The notes under the pieces: generated by a model
Database searches by the model: none
Told to the model about the DNA's origin: nothing
Seen by the model: only the letters and a program-made list of their open reading frames with translations
Program-made: the position numbers and the translations under genes
Source: Candidatus Endomicrobiellum meruensis
GTDB taxonomy: Bacteria > Elusimicrobiota > Endomicrobiia > Endomicrobiales > Endomicrobiaceae
Direction: 5' to 3'
Length of the DNA stretch: 48,606 nt
Assembly: GCA_031282625.1 (NCBI GenBank)
Contig: JAITDI010000006.1
Location: forward strand, 1-48,606
Shown: in pieces, positions 35,908 through 45,336 of the stretch
How the letters are laid out: each line of letters begins with the position of its first letter
How positions within the stretch are numbered: the first letter of the stretch is position 1

Positions 35908-37692
35908 ATGTTTATTGTTTCAAAGATAAAAGAAAAATTTTTCAAAAATACGAGCGCAGAAGCAGTTAAAAGAGTAAAACGCTTATGGCTTGTTTATGTG
36001 TTGCCCCAATGGAAACTTTTGGTAGTATCTTTATTTTTTATGGGTGTATATTCAGTTCTAAATGCTTGGTCTGTTAGTTTGCTCAAGCCTGTTTTTGATA
36101 AAGTTTTTATAGAAAAAAATAAAGATATTCTTTTTGTGATTGCCGCTCAGGTAATATTTGCATTCGGTGCTAAAGGCTTAGCTCAATATATACAATCTGT
36201 AACAATGATAAAAATGGGTTCAAATTTCACTAAACATTTGCAAGGAGATTTATTTGACAGGATTATAGCGCAGGATTTAGAGTTCTTCAATAAGAACAAT
36301 TCAGGGAATCTTTTAGTGCATTTTATGGGAGATTTGGGCGCCATAAGAAACACAATTGTAAACAGCATAACTACGGTTGTCAGAGATGCTTGTTCAGTAG
36401 TGTTTTTGATTATTCTTATGTTTTGGAAAAGTTTTGATATGGCTGCGGTGATGTTTATTCTTTTTCCGATAGCTTTTTACCCAATGTTCTATTTTGGTAA
36501 GAAAATAAAGAAAATTTTCAGCAATCAGCAGAATTCTTTTGGTAATCTGTATGCAGTGCTTGCGCAATCTTTTCAGGGTATAAAGATAGTAAAATCTTAC
36601 AATCTGGAAGAATCAGAATCAAAAAAAATTAAAGGTAGTGCTGAAGCTATTGCAGGTATTGAGGTTAAAATGGCTAAAAACAGCAACATATTGAGTCCAC
36701 TCATGGAATTTTTCGGAGGCATAGCTGCTGCTGGCACTCTCGCGTACGGTGGGTATAGAATTATGCGCGGAACACTTACTACTGGCGATTTCGTTGTTTT
36801 CTTAATAGCTATAGTTGCAGCATACCAGCCTATGAAATCTTTGGCAAACTTAAATGCCACACTGCAGATGGGAATAATGGCAATAGATCGTATTTTTGCG
36901 ATTATGGATAGAAAACCAATTATAGTAAATAGACACAAAGCTTATGATTTAAAAGTAGATAAAGGAACAATAAAAGTTAAAAAAGTTAAGTTTGAATATG
37001 TTCCTGGTATTGAGATTCTGCACGGTGTTAATTTAGAAGTAAAATCTGGCGAGAAGATAGCTATTGTTGGAGCGGCGGGATCAGGCAAATCCACATTGAT
37101 AAATTTGCTGTTGAGGTTTTACGATGTGAAAGATGGCAGTATAGAGATAGACGGTCAGGATATAAGAGACGTTACTATAAGGTCCCTGCGCGAGAATATA
37201 GCTTTTGTTTCACAGGATGTTGTGCTTTTTGACAATACTATTAAAAATAATATTTTGATGGGAAGGTTTGGAGCTACTTATAATGAGGCAGTAGAAGCTG
37301 CAAAATATGCTGCTGCTCATAACTTTATTATGAAACAAGAACATGGATATGATACTGTTGTTGGAGAAAGAGGTGGCTCATTGTCTGGCGGACAGAAGCA
37401 GATGGTTTCTATAGCAAGAGCTATGCTTAAAAACGCCCCAATACTTCTCCTTGACGAAGCTACAAGTTCTTTAGATTCAAAATCTGAAAAAATGGTTCAG
37501 GAAGGACTTGAAAAACTTATGAAAGGAAGAACTTCAATAGTTATAGCGCATCGCTTATCTACGATAATAAACTCTGACAGAATATATGTTTTTGAATCAG
37601 GAAATATTGTTGAAGTTGGTACTCATAAAGAGTTGTTGACATTGAATGGATATTACGCAAATTTGTATAAAATTCAGTTTATGCACAAGTAA
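35908..37692 (+). CDS. msbA: lipid A export ABC transporter, MsbA-like
   Basis: 594 residues. Six membrane helices (about 30-330) are fused to an ATPase with Walker A GAAGSGKST, signature LSGGQKQM, Walker B ILLLDEATSSLD and the H-loop IVIAHRLST. It is a homodimeric half-transporter. Type-I exporter homologues are hard to separate, but the context (kdsD, lptD-like gene, glycosyltransferases nearby) favours lipid A-core flipping by MsbA. TGGAGCG precedes the ATG. Confidence 0.82.
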   Translation: MFIVSKIKEKFFKNTSAEAVKRVKRLWLVYVLPQWKLLVVSLFFMGVYSVLNAWSVSLLKPVFDKVFIEKNKDILFVIAAQVIFAFGAKGLAQYIQSVTMIKMGSNFTKHLQGDLFDRIIAQDLEFFNKNNSGNLLVHFMGDLGAIRNTIVNSITTVVRDACSVVFLIILMFWKSFDMAAVMFILFPIAFYPMFYFGKKIKKIFSNQQNSFGNLYAVLAQSFQGIKIVKSYNLEESESKKIKGSAEAIAGIEVKMAKNSNILSPLMEFFGGIAAAGTLAYGGYRIMRGTLTTGDFVVFLIAIVAAYQPMKSLANLNATLQMGIMAIDRIFAIMDRKPIIVNRHKAYDLKVDKGTIKVKKVKFEYVPGIEILHGVNLEVKSGEKIAIVGAAGSGKSTLINLLLRFYDVKDGSIEIDGQDIRDVTIRSLRENIAFVSQDVVLFDNTIKNNILMGRFGATYNEAVEAAKYAAAHNFIMKQEHGYDTVVGERGGSLSGGQKQMVSIARAMLKNAPILLLDEATSSLDSKSEKMVQEGLEKLMKGRTSIVIAHRLSTIINSDRIYVFESGNIVEVGTHKELLTLNGYYANLYKIQFMHK

Positions 37693-37727
37693 CCTTGGGT
37701 TAAAATGTAAGTGCGGGGAGGGGCAAA

Positions 37728-38660
37728 TTGAAAAAGTTACTCTGTTTGTTGTTTGTCTTTTTTTCGTTTATGGTTGCTGGATTTTCTGGAGTTCCAAATG
37801 AAATAAGATATAACGGAAGGTTAAAATCTTACAATTATCCTGTTACCGGAAATGTGCCTTTTAATTTTAAAATCTATGACACGCGCGAAGGTGGAACTGC
37901 TCGCTGGGAATCAGGAAATCAGATTATAAAACTTTCCAGTGGAGTCTTTACATATATAATAAGTCCTGATGAATCTATGGTGAACTGGAGAAAAAAAGAT
38001 TTGTGGCTTCAAATTGTTGTTGATGGAAAAGAACTTTTACCTAGAGAAAAAATTACAGCTCAACCTTATTCATTCCATTCATACTCTTCAGAGAATTTAT
38101 CTTCCGATACTGAAATAAAAATAGAAATAGGCGAGAATTCGGCATACATAGGTATGGAGGGAAATAGCCTGTATTATAAACCTTCTCAAAAAGCTGAGAA
38201 GGAATGTTTAGGAGTGCCTCCCGGAACAGTTATAGCTTTTGCTGGAAATCATGCTCCTAGAGGATATTTACTGTGTGATGGTAGAGAAGTTGATGTTTTA
38301 AATTACCCAGACTTGTTTAGAGCAATAGGCACAATTTATGGCGGTAATGGTACTTCAAAATTTAAACTTCCAGATTTTCGTGGAATGTTTTTAAGGGGCG
38401 CTGGCGGCAATGCTGCTCCATTGGGACAGCTACAGGGTGACGCAATAAGAAATATTGTCGGTAATGTATATCCATCTTGGGCTGGAGATATTACAACTCC
38501 ACTAACTGGAGTTTTCTCTGGCAGTTATAAAAATCGCTCTAGAGAAGGTACTAATAATAATAACGGTTGGAATTTAAATTTTGATGCTTCAAAAGTTGTG
38601 CCAACAGCCAATGAAAACAGACCTATGAATTATGCTGTAAGCTATTACATAAAATATTAA
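37728..38660 (+). CDS. secreted tail-collar-domain protein
   Basis: 310 residues starting with TTG behind the very strong site GGGGAGGGG. A signal peptide covers about 1-20 (LLCLLFVFFSFMVAGFSG). A central beta-rich part (about 20-120) contains IRYNGRLKSYN and PREKITAQPYSFH. The C-terminal part (about 163-310) matches the phage tail collar/microcystin-dependent-protein domain (PPGTVIAFAGNHAPRGYLLCDG, KFKLPDFRGMFLRGAGG). Such domains in secreted bacterial proteins are probably surface or fibre modules. No other phage genes are nearby. Function unknown. Confidence 0.75.
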   Translation: MKKLLCLLFVFFSFMVAGFSGVPNEIRYNGRLKSYNYPVTGNVPFNFKIYDTREGGTARWESGNQIIKLSSGVFTYIISPDESMVNWRKKDLWLQIVVDGKELLPREKITAQPYSFHSYSSENLSSDTEIKIEIGENSAYIGMEGNSLYYKPSQKAEKECLGVPPGTVIAFAGNHAPRGYLLCDGREVDVLNYPDLFRAIGTIYGGNGTSKFKLPDFRGMFLRGAGGNAAPLGQLQGDAIRNIVGNVYPSWAGDITTPLTGVFSGSYKNRSREGTNNNNGWNLNFDASKVVPTANENRPMNYAVSYYIKY

Positions 38661-38722
38661 TATTAGATGATAGTGATATTTATGTGAGTGTAAATCTATT
38701 ACATATATGAGGTAAGAGTACT

Positions 38723-39903
38723 ATGCTGTACAAAGTTCCTTTTTTTGATAATGACGATATCTTTAAAGAAAATCAAATTAAAATGCATGAATTTGATGTT
38801 GAAAGGATTAAAAAAAACTCTAAAAATAAAGTTCATGTTTATGGCGCAAAAAGAACGTTTTTGAAAAAATATGAACATTTTTTAAAATCTGTTTTTAGAA
38901 GTATTTTTAAAATAATAGCTGTTTATTTGTTAAACAATAAGAAAAATAAAAACTATGTAGCTTTTGCAATGTATGGAGGGATAGGCGATAAGCTTAGATG
39001 TAAAAGTGCCGTTACAAGTTTGTTGAAAATGTTTCCTTCCAACACAATAGTTGACATATATGATAGAAAATCTCGTTTTATATTTAGCGATGTCAGCATA
39101 AGATTTTTTTTAGATATTGAAATCTGGACTATACTTAAAAAAAAGTACGACATTATGTATATATTTAGTGGTAGTGAAGTTGAAATCTTTAATATGAAAA
39201 GAGGGAAAAGTTTTACTGAAAATATTTTTAAAAATATGTCCTATTATAAAAATACGTATTTTTCACAAAATAATAACAGACACTTAATTAGCGATATAAA
39301 AGCTAAATGCGGCGTTGATAATATTGAAGATTTAGCATTAACAATTAATTATAAGCAAAAACCATTAGAAAAATTTAATATTGAGAATGGCTTAAAGTAT
39401 GTGACTGTTCAGTATGGTTTTGGCGGTGACGGTAAAAATGATGATGTAAAATGTTGGAATACTAAAAACTGGGAAAAACTGATAAAGAGTTTAAAAACAA
39501 AATTTGAAAATATTGCTGTTATTCAAGTTGGTATTTCAAATGATAGATTACAAAATGTTGATATAAATGTTGCAAAAAAACTTCTCTTGATGAACTTTGT
39601 AGTATTATTAAAAAATCCTTATTGCATATTGATATTGATGGAGCATGTTCTCATATTGCTTGGGCTTTAAGAACTAAATCTATTATCTTGTTTGGTCCTA
39701 CTGACGCTAAATATTCAATGTATCCAGAAAATATTAATATAGTGTCTTCTATCTGCGGCGGTTGTTGGCACAGGTTTGGAAAATGTGTAATAGGTGAAGA
39801 AAAGCCGTCTGTCTGTATGAATTCTATAAATCCGGAATTTGTTGCTGAGAAGGCAATAGATTACATAAATAGTCTCAATATTGAAATAGAGCGGGAGATA
39901 TGA
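38723..39903 (+). pseudogene. family-9-like glycosyltransferase paralogue interrupted by an A7-tract frameshift
   Basis: The first frame (38723-39670) has YVAFAMYGGIGDKLRCKSAV, resembling the donor-entry motif of the gene at 32837. The real C-terminus, starting SLDELCSIIKKSLLHIDIDG and containing CGGCWHRFGKCVIGEEK, lies in the next frame and ends at 39903. The shift maps to seven A residues at 39574-39580; one more A would restore a continuous chain of about 393 residues. It may be a pseudogene, a slippage-decoded gene or a base-call error. hisA starts immediately after the second-frame stop (TGAATG). Confidence 0.8.
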
Positions 39904-40641
39904 ATGATAGTAATACCATCTATAGATATAAGGCTTGGTAATGTAGTTGTTTTGAAGCAGGGAAAGCTGGAATCTGAAGTTGTGCATTCAGCTGATCCTG
40001 TTTTTATAGCCAAGCTTTGGAAAGCAAAAGGAGCGCAGCGTTTACACATTATTGATTTGGATGGAGCTTTAAGCGGAACTAATATAAATAAAGAAATAAT
40101 AAAAAAAATATGTTCTTCTGTGAATATTCCCGTTCAGGTTGGCGGTGGCATGAGAAGTTTGGATACAATTAAAGAAGCTTTTAAATATGGAGCAGACAGC
40201 GTTATTTTAGGAACTGTTGCTGTTTACGATCCTAAAATTGTAAAGAAAGCTATAAAAAAGTACGGTTCCAAAAAAATTATTGTTTCTGTTGACTCTAAAG
40301 ATGGGAAAGTAGTTATAGGCGGTTGGAAAGATCTGACTCACCTTAATATTTTAGAATATATAAATAATCTAAAAGAAATAGGTGTCCAAGAAATTTTGTA
40401 CACAGACATCTTAAGAAATGGAATGTTTACAGGACCGGATTATGAAGGGACAAAAAAATTTTCAGATACTGGTATGAGAATTATAGTTTCTGGAGGCATA
40501 AGGTCTATAGAAGATTTAGTTAAACTCAGAGCATACGAAAAATCTGGCGTTTATGCTGCAGGTGTCGGCAGTGCTTTATATACGGAAGAATTTAAACTTG
40601 AAGATGCAGTTAAGACAATAAAAGTTTTAGAATCCAAGTAA
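39904..40641 (+). CDS. hisA: HisA-like phosphoribosyl isomerase
   Basis: 245 residues, a (beta/alpha)8 barrel with the HisA halves: [12 protein letters not shown] (first catalytic aspartate), [21 protein letters not shown] phosphate site, [10 protein letters not shown] (second catalytic aspartate), [16 protein letters not shown] and [11 protein letters not shown]. It isomerises ProFAR in histidine synthesis. The usual arginine of the GKxVRL segment is valine here (GNVVVL). No other his gene is in the window; a trpF-like gene follows 33 bases later. GGGAGATATGA gives the start. Confidence 0.85.
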   Translation: MIVIPSIDIRLGNVVVLKQGKLESEVVHSADPVFIAKLWKAKGAQRLHIIDLDGALSGTNINKEIIKKICSSVNIPVQVGGGMRSLDTIKEAFKYGADSVILGTVAVYDPKIVKKAIKKYGSKKIIVSVDSKDGKVVIGGWKDLTHLNILEYINNLKEIGVQEILYTDILRNGMFTGPDYEGTKKFSDTGMRIIVSGGIRSIEDLVKLRAYEKSGVYAAGVGSALYTEEFKLEDAVKTIKVLESK

Positions 40642-40674
40642 TTTTTATAAAATATATACCATAAGGAAAATTTA

Positions 40675-41304
40675 ATGGCAAAAGTTAAAATATGTGGACT
40701 TACAAATTATAATGATGCTCTAAACGCTACCAACTTCGGTGCTGATTTTGTAGGGTTTAGTTTTATTAAAGACTCTCCAAGCAAAATTTCTGAAAAACTT
40801 GCGCTTGACATAATTTCAAAACTTCCTCCTTTTGTAACCCCTGTTGCAGTTTTTTGTAATGAGGATGAGAACGTTGTTGCAAAAGCAATAAAAAAGCTTG
40901 GTATAAAAAATGTTCAATTCAACGGGAGCGAATCTCCAGAGTTTTGTAAATCTGTTAAAGATACTCAATGCGTTAAAATATTTAAATTTTTTAAATTAAA
41001 TTCTGTTGAAGATGTTTTTGCTATGGATCCTTATAAATATGTTATTGACTATTTTGTTTTAGACGTGTCATATATGTATGACGGACAAACGAAGTTTAAT
41101 TACGACGTTGTTTTGAAAACAGAAGAGTTTAAAATACCAATATTTATATCTGGCGGTATTGTTGATAAAGATATTAAAGATTTTTTGGACAAAACATCTT
41201 CTTATGGATTTGAAGCTGATTCATCTGTTGAAAGGCTTCCTAAAAGAAAAGATTACGATAAAATGAGCGCATTTATAAAAGCTGCTCATGGATTGAGGAT
41301 TTAA
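40675..41304 (+). CDS. trpF: TrpF-like phosphoribosylanthranilate isomerase, with substitutions at substrate positions
   Basis: 209 residues. KVKICGLTNYNDALNATNFGADFVGF carries the catalytic cysteine of TrpF. The second catalytic aspartate is present in YFVLDVSYMYDGQT. However, the usual SPR arginine that holds the anthranilate carboxylate is replaced (DSPSKIS), VQLHG has become VQFNG, and the phosphate loop reads GFEADSSVE. It probably acts on a related phosphoribosyl compound or is a weak TrpF. It precedes kdsD by one base and is not next to other trp genes. Confidence 0.7.
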   Translation: MAKVKICGLTNYNDALNATNFGADFVGFSFIKDSPSKISEKLALDIISKLPPFVTPVAVFCNEDENVVAKAIKKLGIKNVQFNGSESPEFCKSVKDTQCVKIFKFFKLNSVEDVFAMDPYKYVIDYFVLDVSYMYDGQTKFNYDVVLKTEEFKIPIFISGGIVDKDIKDFLDKTSSYGFEADSSVERLPKRKDYDKMSAFIKAAHGLRI

Positions 41305-41305
41305 T

Positions 41306-42271
41306 ATGACAGATATTTTTAAAATTGCTAAAGCAACGCTTAAATCTGAAGCTCAAGCGGTAAAAGATCAGTTAAAACATTTGGATTCAAATTTTGAAGA
41401 AGCTGTTTCTCTAATTAAAGATTGCAAAGGGCATGTTGTAGTTGTAGGCTTGGGAAAATCAGGTTTGGTTGGAAGAAAAATTTCTGCCACGATGTCTTCA
41501 ATAGGAATTCCTTCAGTATTTTTGCACCCTACAGAAGGACTCCACGGTGATTTGGGAATGATTATGAGCGATGATGTTGTTATAATGCTTTCCTATTCGG
41601 GAGAAACTGAAGAGCTTAAAAGGCTCCTTCCTACTTTGATAAAAATGAAAGTTGTCATTATAGCCATGACAGGCAAACCAAAAGCTTTAATTTGGAAAGA
41701 TATTGACTGTATTATTGATTGTAGTGTTGAAAAAGAAGCGTGTCCTTATAATCTTGCTCCGACATCTTCTACTACGGTTCTTCTTGCCATGGGCGATGTG
41801 TTGGCTCTTACTGTTTCAAACCTGAAAGGGTTTAAAAAAGAGAATTTAGCTGTTTTGCATCCATTAGGCGCGATAGGAAAAAGACTTACAATGCATGTTG
41901 GCGATTTAATGAGAAAAGGAAAGCAAAATCCTGTTGTAAAGCAAAATGTTAATGTTGAAGATGCTATTATTGTTATGACAAGCACGAGAGTCGGCGCTGT
42001 AAGCATTGTTGACAATACTGGTAAAATTGTAGGATTCTTTACCGATGGCGACTTGCGCAGGCATTTGTACTCCGATGAAAAACTATTGAAAAAGAGTATT
42101 ACATCGGTTATGACAAAATCGCCAAAAGTTATAACGTCTAATATTCTTGCAATTGAAGCGGCAGAAGTATTAAAGAAGTATAATATAGACAATATTCCAG
42201 TGGTAGATGAGGACAGAAAACCAATAGGTATTTTAGATCAGGGAGATTTGCTTGCTGAAGGTATTGCTTAA
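41306..42271 (+). CDS. kdsD: D-arabinose 5-phosphate isomerase (KdsD/KpsF family)
   Basis: 321 residues. A SIS sugar-isomerase domain (about 30-190; GLGKSGLVGRKISATMSSIG, HPTEGLHGDLG) is followed by two CBS repeats (about 205-320). It converts ribulose 5-phosphate to arabinose 5-phosphate, the first Kdo precursor. The length and SIS-CBS-CBS order are standard. Its presence with msbA and an LptD-like gene shows the cell makes Kdo-containing lipopolysaccharide. The start lies one base after the trpF-like stop, so they are coupled. Confidence 0.92.
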   Translation: MTDIFKIAKATLKSEAQAVKDQLKHLDSNFEEAVSLIKDCKGHVVVVGLGKSGLVGRKISATMSSIGIPSVFLHPTEGLHGDLGMIMSDDVVIMLSYSGETEELKRLLPTLIKMKVVIIAMTGKPKALIWKDIDCIIDCSVEKEACPYNLAPTSSTTVLLAMGDVLALTVSNLKGFKKENLAVLHPLGAIGKRLTMHVGDLMRKGKQNPVVKQNVNVEDAIIVMTSTRVGAVSIVDNTGKIVGFFTDGDLRRHLYSDEKLLKKSITSVMTKSPKVITSNILAIEAAEVLKKYNIDNIPVVDEDRKPIGILDQGDLLAEGIA

Positions 42272-42298
42272 TATGCTTTATAATGTTGGAGGAAGATA

Positions 42299-43114
42299 AT
42301 GGATGTAACAGAAACGTCAGTTGAGAATATATTGGAAAATAAAGGATTACCTGAAGGTATTTGGACGCAGTGCAAAAAGTGCGAACAATTATTTCTTCAA
42401 AAAGATTTTGAAGAAAACTTTATGGTTTGTCCCAAATGTGGGCACTATACGAGGATTGATTCTCAAAAGAGAATAGAGTTCACGGTAGATGAGGGAAGTT
42501 TTAAGGAGATGGACAACGATTTAACGCCTGTTGATTTCTTAGATTTTCCTGGATATGCAGATAAGTTAAAAAATTCTTCTTTGAAAGACGCAATAATCAC
42601 AGGAGAAGCTGAGATTAGCGGCTATAATGTTGTTATAGGTGTAATGGATTTTTCCTTTATGGGTGGAAGCATGGGGTCTGTGGTAGGAGAAAAAATAGTA
42701 AGAGCTGTTGAAAGAGCCATAAAGAAGAAATGTCCCCTTATTATTATCTCTTCTTCGGGTGGAGCAAGAATGCAGGAAGGTATATTATCACTTATGCAAA
42801 TGGGTAAAACGAGCGCTGCACTTGCAAAACTTGCCGATAACGGTCTTGCTTATATATCTGTTTTGACCGATCCTACAACAGGAGGCGTTGCCGCAAGTTA
42901 CGCTATGCTTGGCGATGTCAATATAGCCGAATCCGGCGCTTTAATTGGTTTTGCAGGACCAAGAGTTATTGAACAGACCATAAGGCAGCAGCTTCCAGAA
43001 GGGTTTCAGCTTTCTGAATTTTTAGAAAAGCATGGTATAGTTGATATTGTAGTTGAAAGGAAAAATATGAAAGATATTCTTACTAAGGTTTTAAAGTTTT
43101 TTGTTAAAAAATGA
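42299..43114 (+). CDS. accD: acetyl-CoA carboxylase carboxyltransferase subunit beta
   Basis: 271 residues. The N-terminal zinc ribbon has C25, C28, C44 and C47 (CKKC, CPKC). The crotonase-like carboxyltransferase core follows, with SSSGGARMQEGILSLMQM and LTDPTTGGVAASYAMLGD. It pairs with AccA, absent here, to make malonyl-CoA for fatty acids. GGAGG lies before the ATG. It overlaps folC by 4 bases (ATGA), the same accD-folC neighbourhood as in enterobacteria. Confidence 0.95.
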   Translation: MDVTETSVENILENKGLPEGIWTQCKKCEQLFLQKDFEENFMVCPKCGHYTRIDSQKRIEFTVDEGSFKEMDNDLTPVDFLDFPGYADKLKNSSLKDAIITGEAEISGYNVVIGVMDFSFMGGSMGSVVGEKIVRAVERAIKKKCPLIIISSSGGARMQEGILSLMQMGKTSAALAKLADNGLAYISVLTDPTTGGVAASYAMLGDVNIAESGALIGFAGPRVIEQTIRQQLPEGFQLSEFLEKHGIVDIVVERKNMKDILTKVLKFFVKK

Positions 43115-44388
43115 CATTTTTTGAAAATTTAAAAGAATATGAGGGTATGAAGCCCGGTCTTTCAAGAATAAAAAAATTTTTAAAAGGTCTAGATAATCCT
43201 CAAGATTCGTTAAAAGTTGTTCATATAGCAGGTAGCAACGGGAAAGGCTCAACTGCGGTTTTTATTTCAAATATTTTAATAGCCGCAGGATACAGAACTG
43301 CGTTGTACACGTCTCCTCACTTAATTGATATTACGGAAAGAATTAGTGTAAATGGAAAAGATATTCCGGCAAAAATATTAAAAGACTTATCAAAGAAGTA
43401 TCTTAAAAAAGCCGTAAAATACAAGTTGTCATATTTTGAATATTTAACTTCTTTAGCTTTTATATATTTTGCTTTACAAAAGGTTGAAGTTGCTGTAATT
43501 GAAACAGGTCTTGGCGGACGATTTGATGCAACTAATGTAATAAAAAAGCCGATGGTTTGTGCGATTACATCTATAGCAAAAGAACATCAGGAAATATTGG
43601 GCGATACTATTGAACAGATTGCTTTTGAAAAAGCAGGTATAATTAAAAAAAACAGCGATATAGTTTGTGGAAAACTTCCTAAAAAAGCGGAATTAGTTAT
43701 AAGAAGTAAATCAAATCCATATTTTTATAGGAAAGCTTTTAGAACGTACAATAATAGAGCAATCGGTGTATTAAGACAAAGATTTAACTATATAAGTAAA
43801 ACCCTGAACTTAAAGGATATTGATATAAGTTTGCTTGGAAGGCATCAAATTATAAATGCTTCAATTGCTATTTGCATAGCAGAACTTTTATCAAGAAAAT
43901 GTTTTACTTTAAGCGAAGAAGCCATAAAGAAAGGTTTGAAAAATTCTGTATGGGCAGGACGTTTTGACGTGAGAAAAGTTTCAATTGATAATAAAAATTT
44001 CAGTTTGATTATAGACGGCGCACATAATATTGAAGGTTTAAATTCTTTTTTTGATACTTTCAAACTGTTAGGTTTTGCAAACGGAAAAAAAGTTTTTATT
44101 TTTGCTGCGATGAAGGAAAAAAAATATAGACAAATGATAAAAAAGATAGCTCCTTTTGCAAAAAAAATAATTCTTCCCTATATTAAAAATAATAGAGCTA
44201 TAAATCCAATAGATTTAAAGGATGAATTTTCAAAGTATATTTCAGAGGATAAAATTTTTGTAGTAAATTCTGTTAAGGAAGCGTGTCGTATGTTTGATCA
44301 TGGTAAAGTTGGGATAACGATAGGTTCTTTATACTTAGCTGGCGAGGTTTTATCGGTTATACAAAAGCATAATATAAGGAGAGCGTAA
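43111..44388 (+). CDS. folC: bifunctional folylpolyglutamate/dihydrofolate synthase
   Basis: 425 residues. VVHIAGSNGKGSTAVFIS (about 36-53) is the ATP-binding P-loop of FolC, LYTSPHLIDITERI its folate-binding loop, and ETGLGGRFDATNV and LIIDGAHNIEG further signatures. It adds glutamates to folates. The start overlaps accD by 4 bases, and the stop TAATG overlaps the next ATG by one base, so accD-folC-ROK are translationally coupled. Length is normal. Confidence 0.94.
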   Translation: MTFFENLKEYEGMKPGLSRIKKFLKGLDNPQDSLKVVHIAGSNGKGSTAVFISNILIAAGYRTALYTSPHLIDITERISVNGKDIPAKILKDLSKKYLKKAVKYKLSYFEYLTSLAFIYFALQKVEVAVIETGLGGRFDATNVIKKPMVCAITSIAKEHQEILGDTIEQIAFEKAGIIKKNSDIVCGKLPKKAELVIRSKSNPYFYRKAFRTYNNRAIGVLRQRFNYISKTLNLKDIDISLLGRHQIINASIAICIAELLSRKCFTLSEEAIKKGLKNSVWAGRFDVRKVSIDNKNFSLIIDGAHNIEGLNSFFDTFKLLGFANGKKVFIFAAMKEKKYRQMIKKIAPFAKKIILPYIKNNRAINPIDLKDEFSKYISEDKIFVVNSVKEACRMFDHGKVGITIGSLYLAGEVLSVIQKHNIRRA

Positions 44389-45332
44389 TGTCCAAAGATT
44401 TATATTTAGGCATTGATATGGGCGGAACGCAAATTAAAGTAGCTATTGTTACTTCAAAAGGCGTTATAGAAGAAGAAACTGTTATGCCTACGGACATACA
44501 TGAAAAACCTTTCAAAGTATTAAATTCTGTTGTTTATTTAGCTTCTAAACTCAGAAATTATCCAAAAATAAAAAGTATTGGCGTAGGTGTAGCTGGTGAT
44601 ATAGACTCTAAAAAAGGAATTGTCAGATTTTCTCCTAATTTGCCTAAATGGAAAAATGTTCAATTAAAAAAGATGTTAGAAGAGCTTACAAACAAAAAAA
44701 CGTTTGTTGATAACGATGCAAACACAGCCTCGGTTGGAGCTTTTTGGCTGGATGCAAAAGGAAAGTCCGAAAACTTAATATGTATTACTCTTGGAACAGG
44801 GGTTGGGGGAGGTCTCATTTTCAATAAAAAACTCTATGTCGGAGCAAGCGGTACTGCAGGGGAAGTAGGACACATTACAGTTGATCCTTATGGTAGAAAT
44901 TGCAACTGCGGGAATAGAGGATGTATAGAGACGTTTGTCGGTGCTAAATACTTGTCGGAATATGCTAGTAAATATTTTAAAAAGAATAAATCTCAAATAT
45001 TAGATAAACTTATCGGGAAGAAGTATGCCCTAATAACACCGCATTTGTTATCCAAAGCTACATTGTTAGGAGATAAGTCTGCCAAAGAAATATGGGATAG
45101 AGTCGGAGAAAAGCTTGGTATTTTTCTTTCAATCATTATAAATTTTGCCAATCCTGATACAGTTGTTCTTTGCGGAGGGTTAAGCCACGCAGCTAGATAC
45201 TTTTTGCCGCAGGCAAAATCAGAGATGAAAAGTAGAACTTTTAAGTCTGCGCAAAAGACTTGTAAAATTATGGTTTCAAAATATACTCATAAACTTGGAG
45301 TTGTAGGGGCGGCTATGCTGCCCAAACATTAG
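44388..45332 (+). CDS. ROK-family sugar kinase, glucokinase-like
   Basis: 314 residues. GIDMGGTQIKVAIVTSKG at the N-terminus is the phosphate-1 ATP motif, DNDANTASVGAFW supplies the catalytic aspartate, and the ROK zinc site appears as CNCGNRGCIETF. GTAGEVGHITVDP precedes it. Proteins of this kind usually phosphorylate glucose, occasionally N-acetylated hexoses; the sequence is closest to glucokinases. It is joined to folC by TAATG and is followed 4 bases later by the lptD-like gene. Confidence 0.9.
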   Translation: MSKDLYLGIDMGGTQIKVAIVTSKGVIEEETVMPTDIHEKPFKVLNSVVYLASKLRNYPKIKSIGVGVAGDIDSKKGIVRFSPNLPKWKNVQLKKMLEELTNKKTFVDNDANTASVGAFWLDAKGKSENLICITLGTGVGGGLIFNKKLYVGASGTAGEVGHITVDPYGRNCNCGNRGCIETFVGAKYLSEYASKYFKKNKSQILDKLIGKKYALITPHLLSKATLLGDKSAKEIWDRVGEKLGIFLSIIINFANPDTVVLCGGLSHAARYFLPQAKSEMKSRTFKSAQKTCKIMVSKYTHKLGVVGAAMLPKH

Positions 45333-45336
45333 GTAA

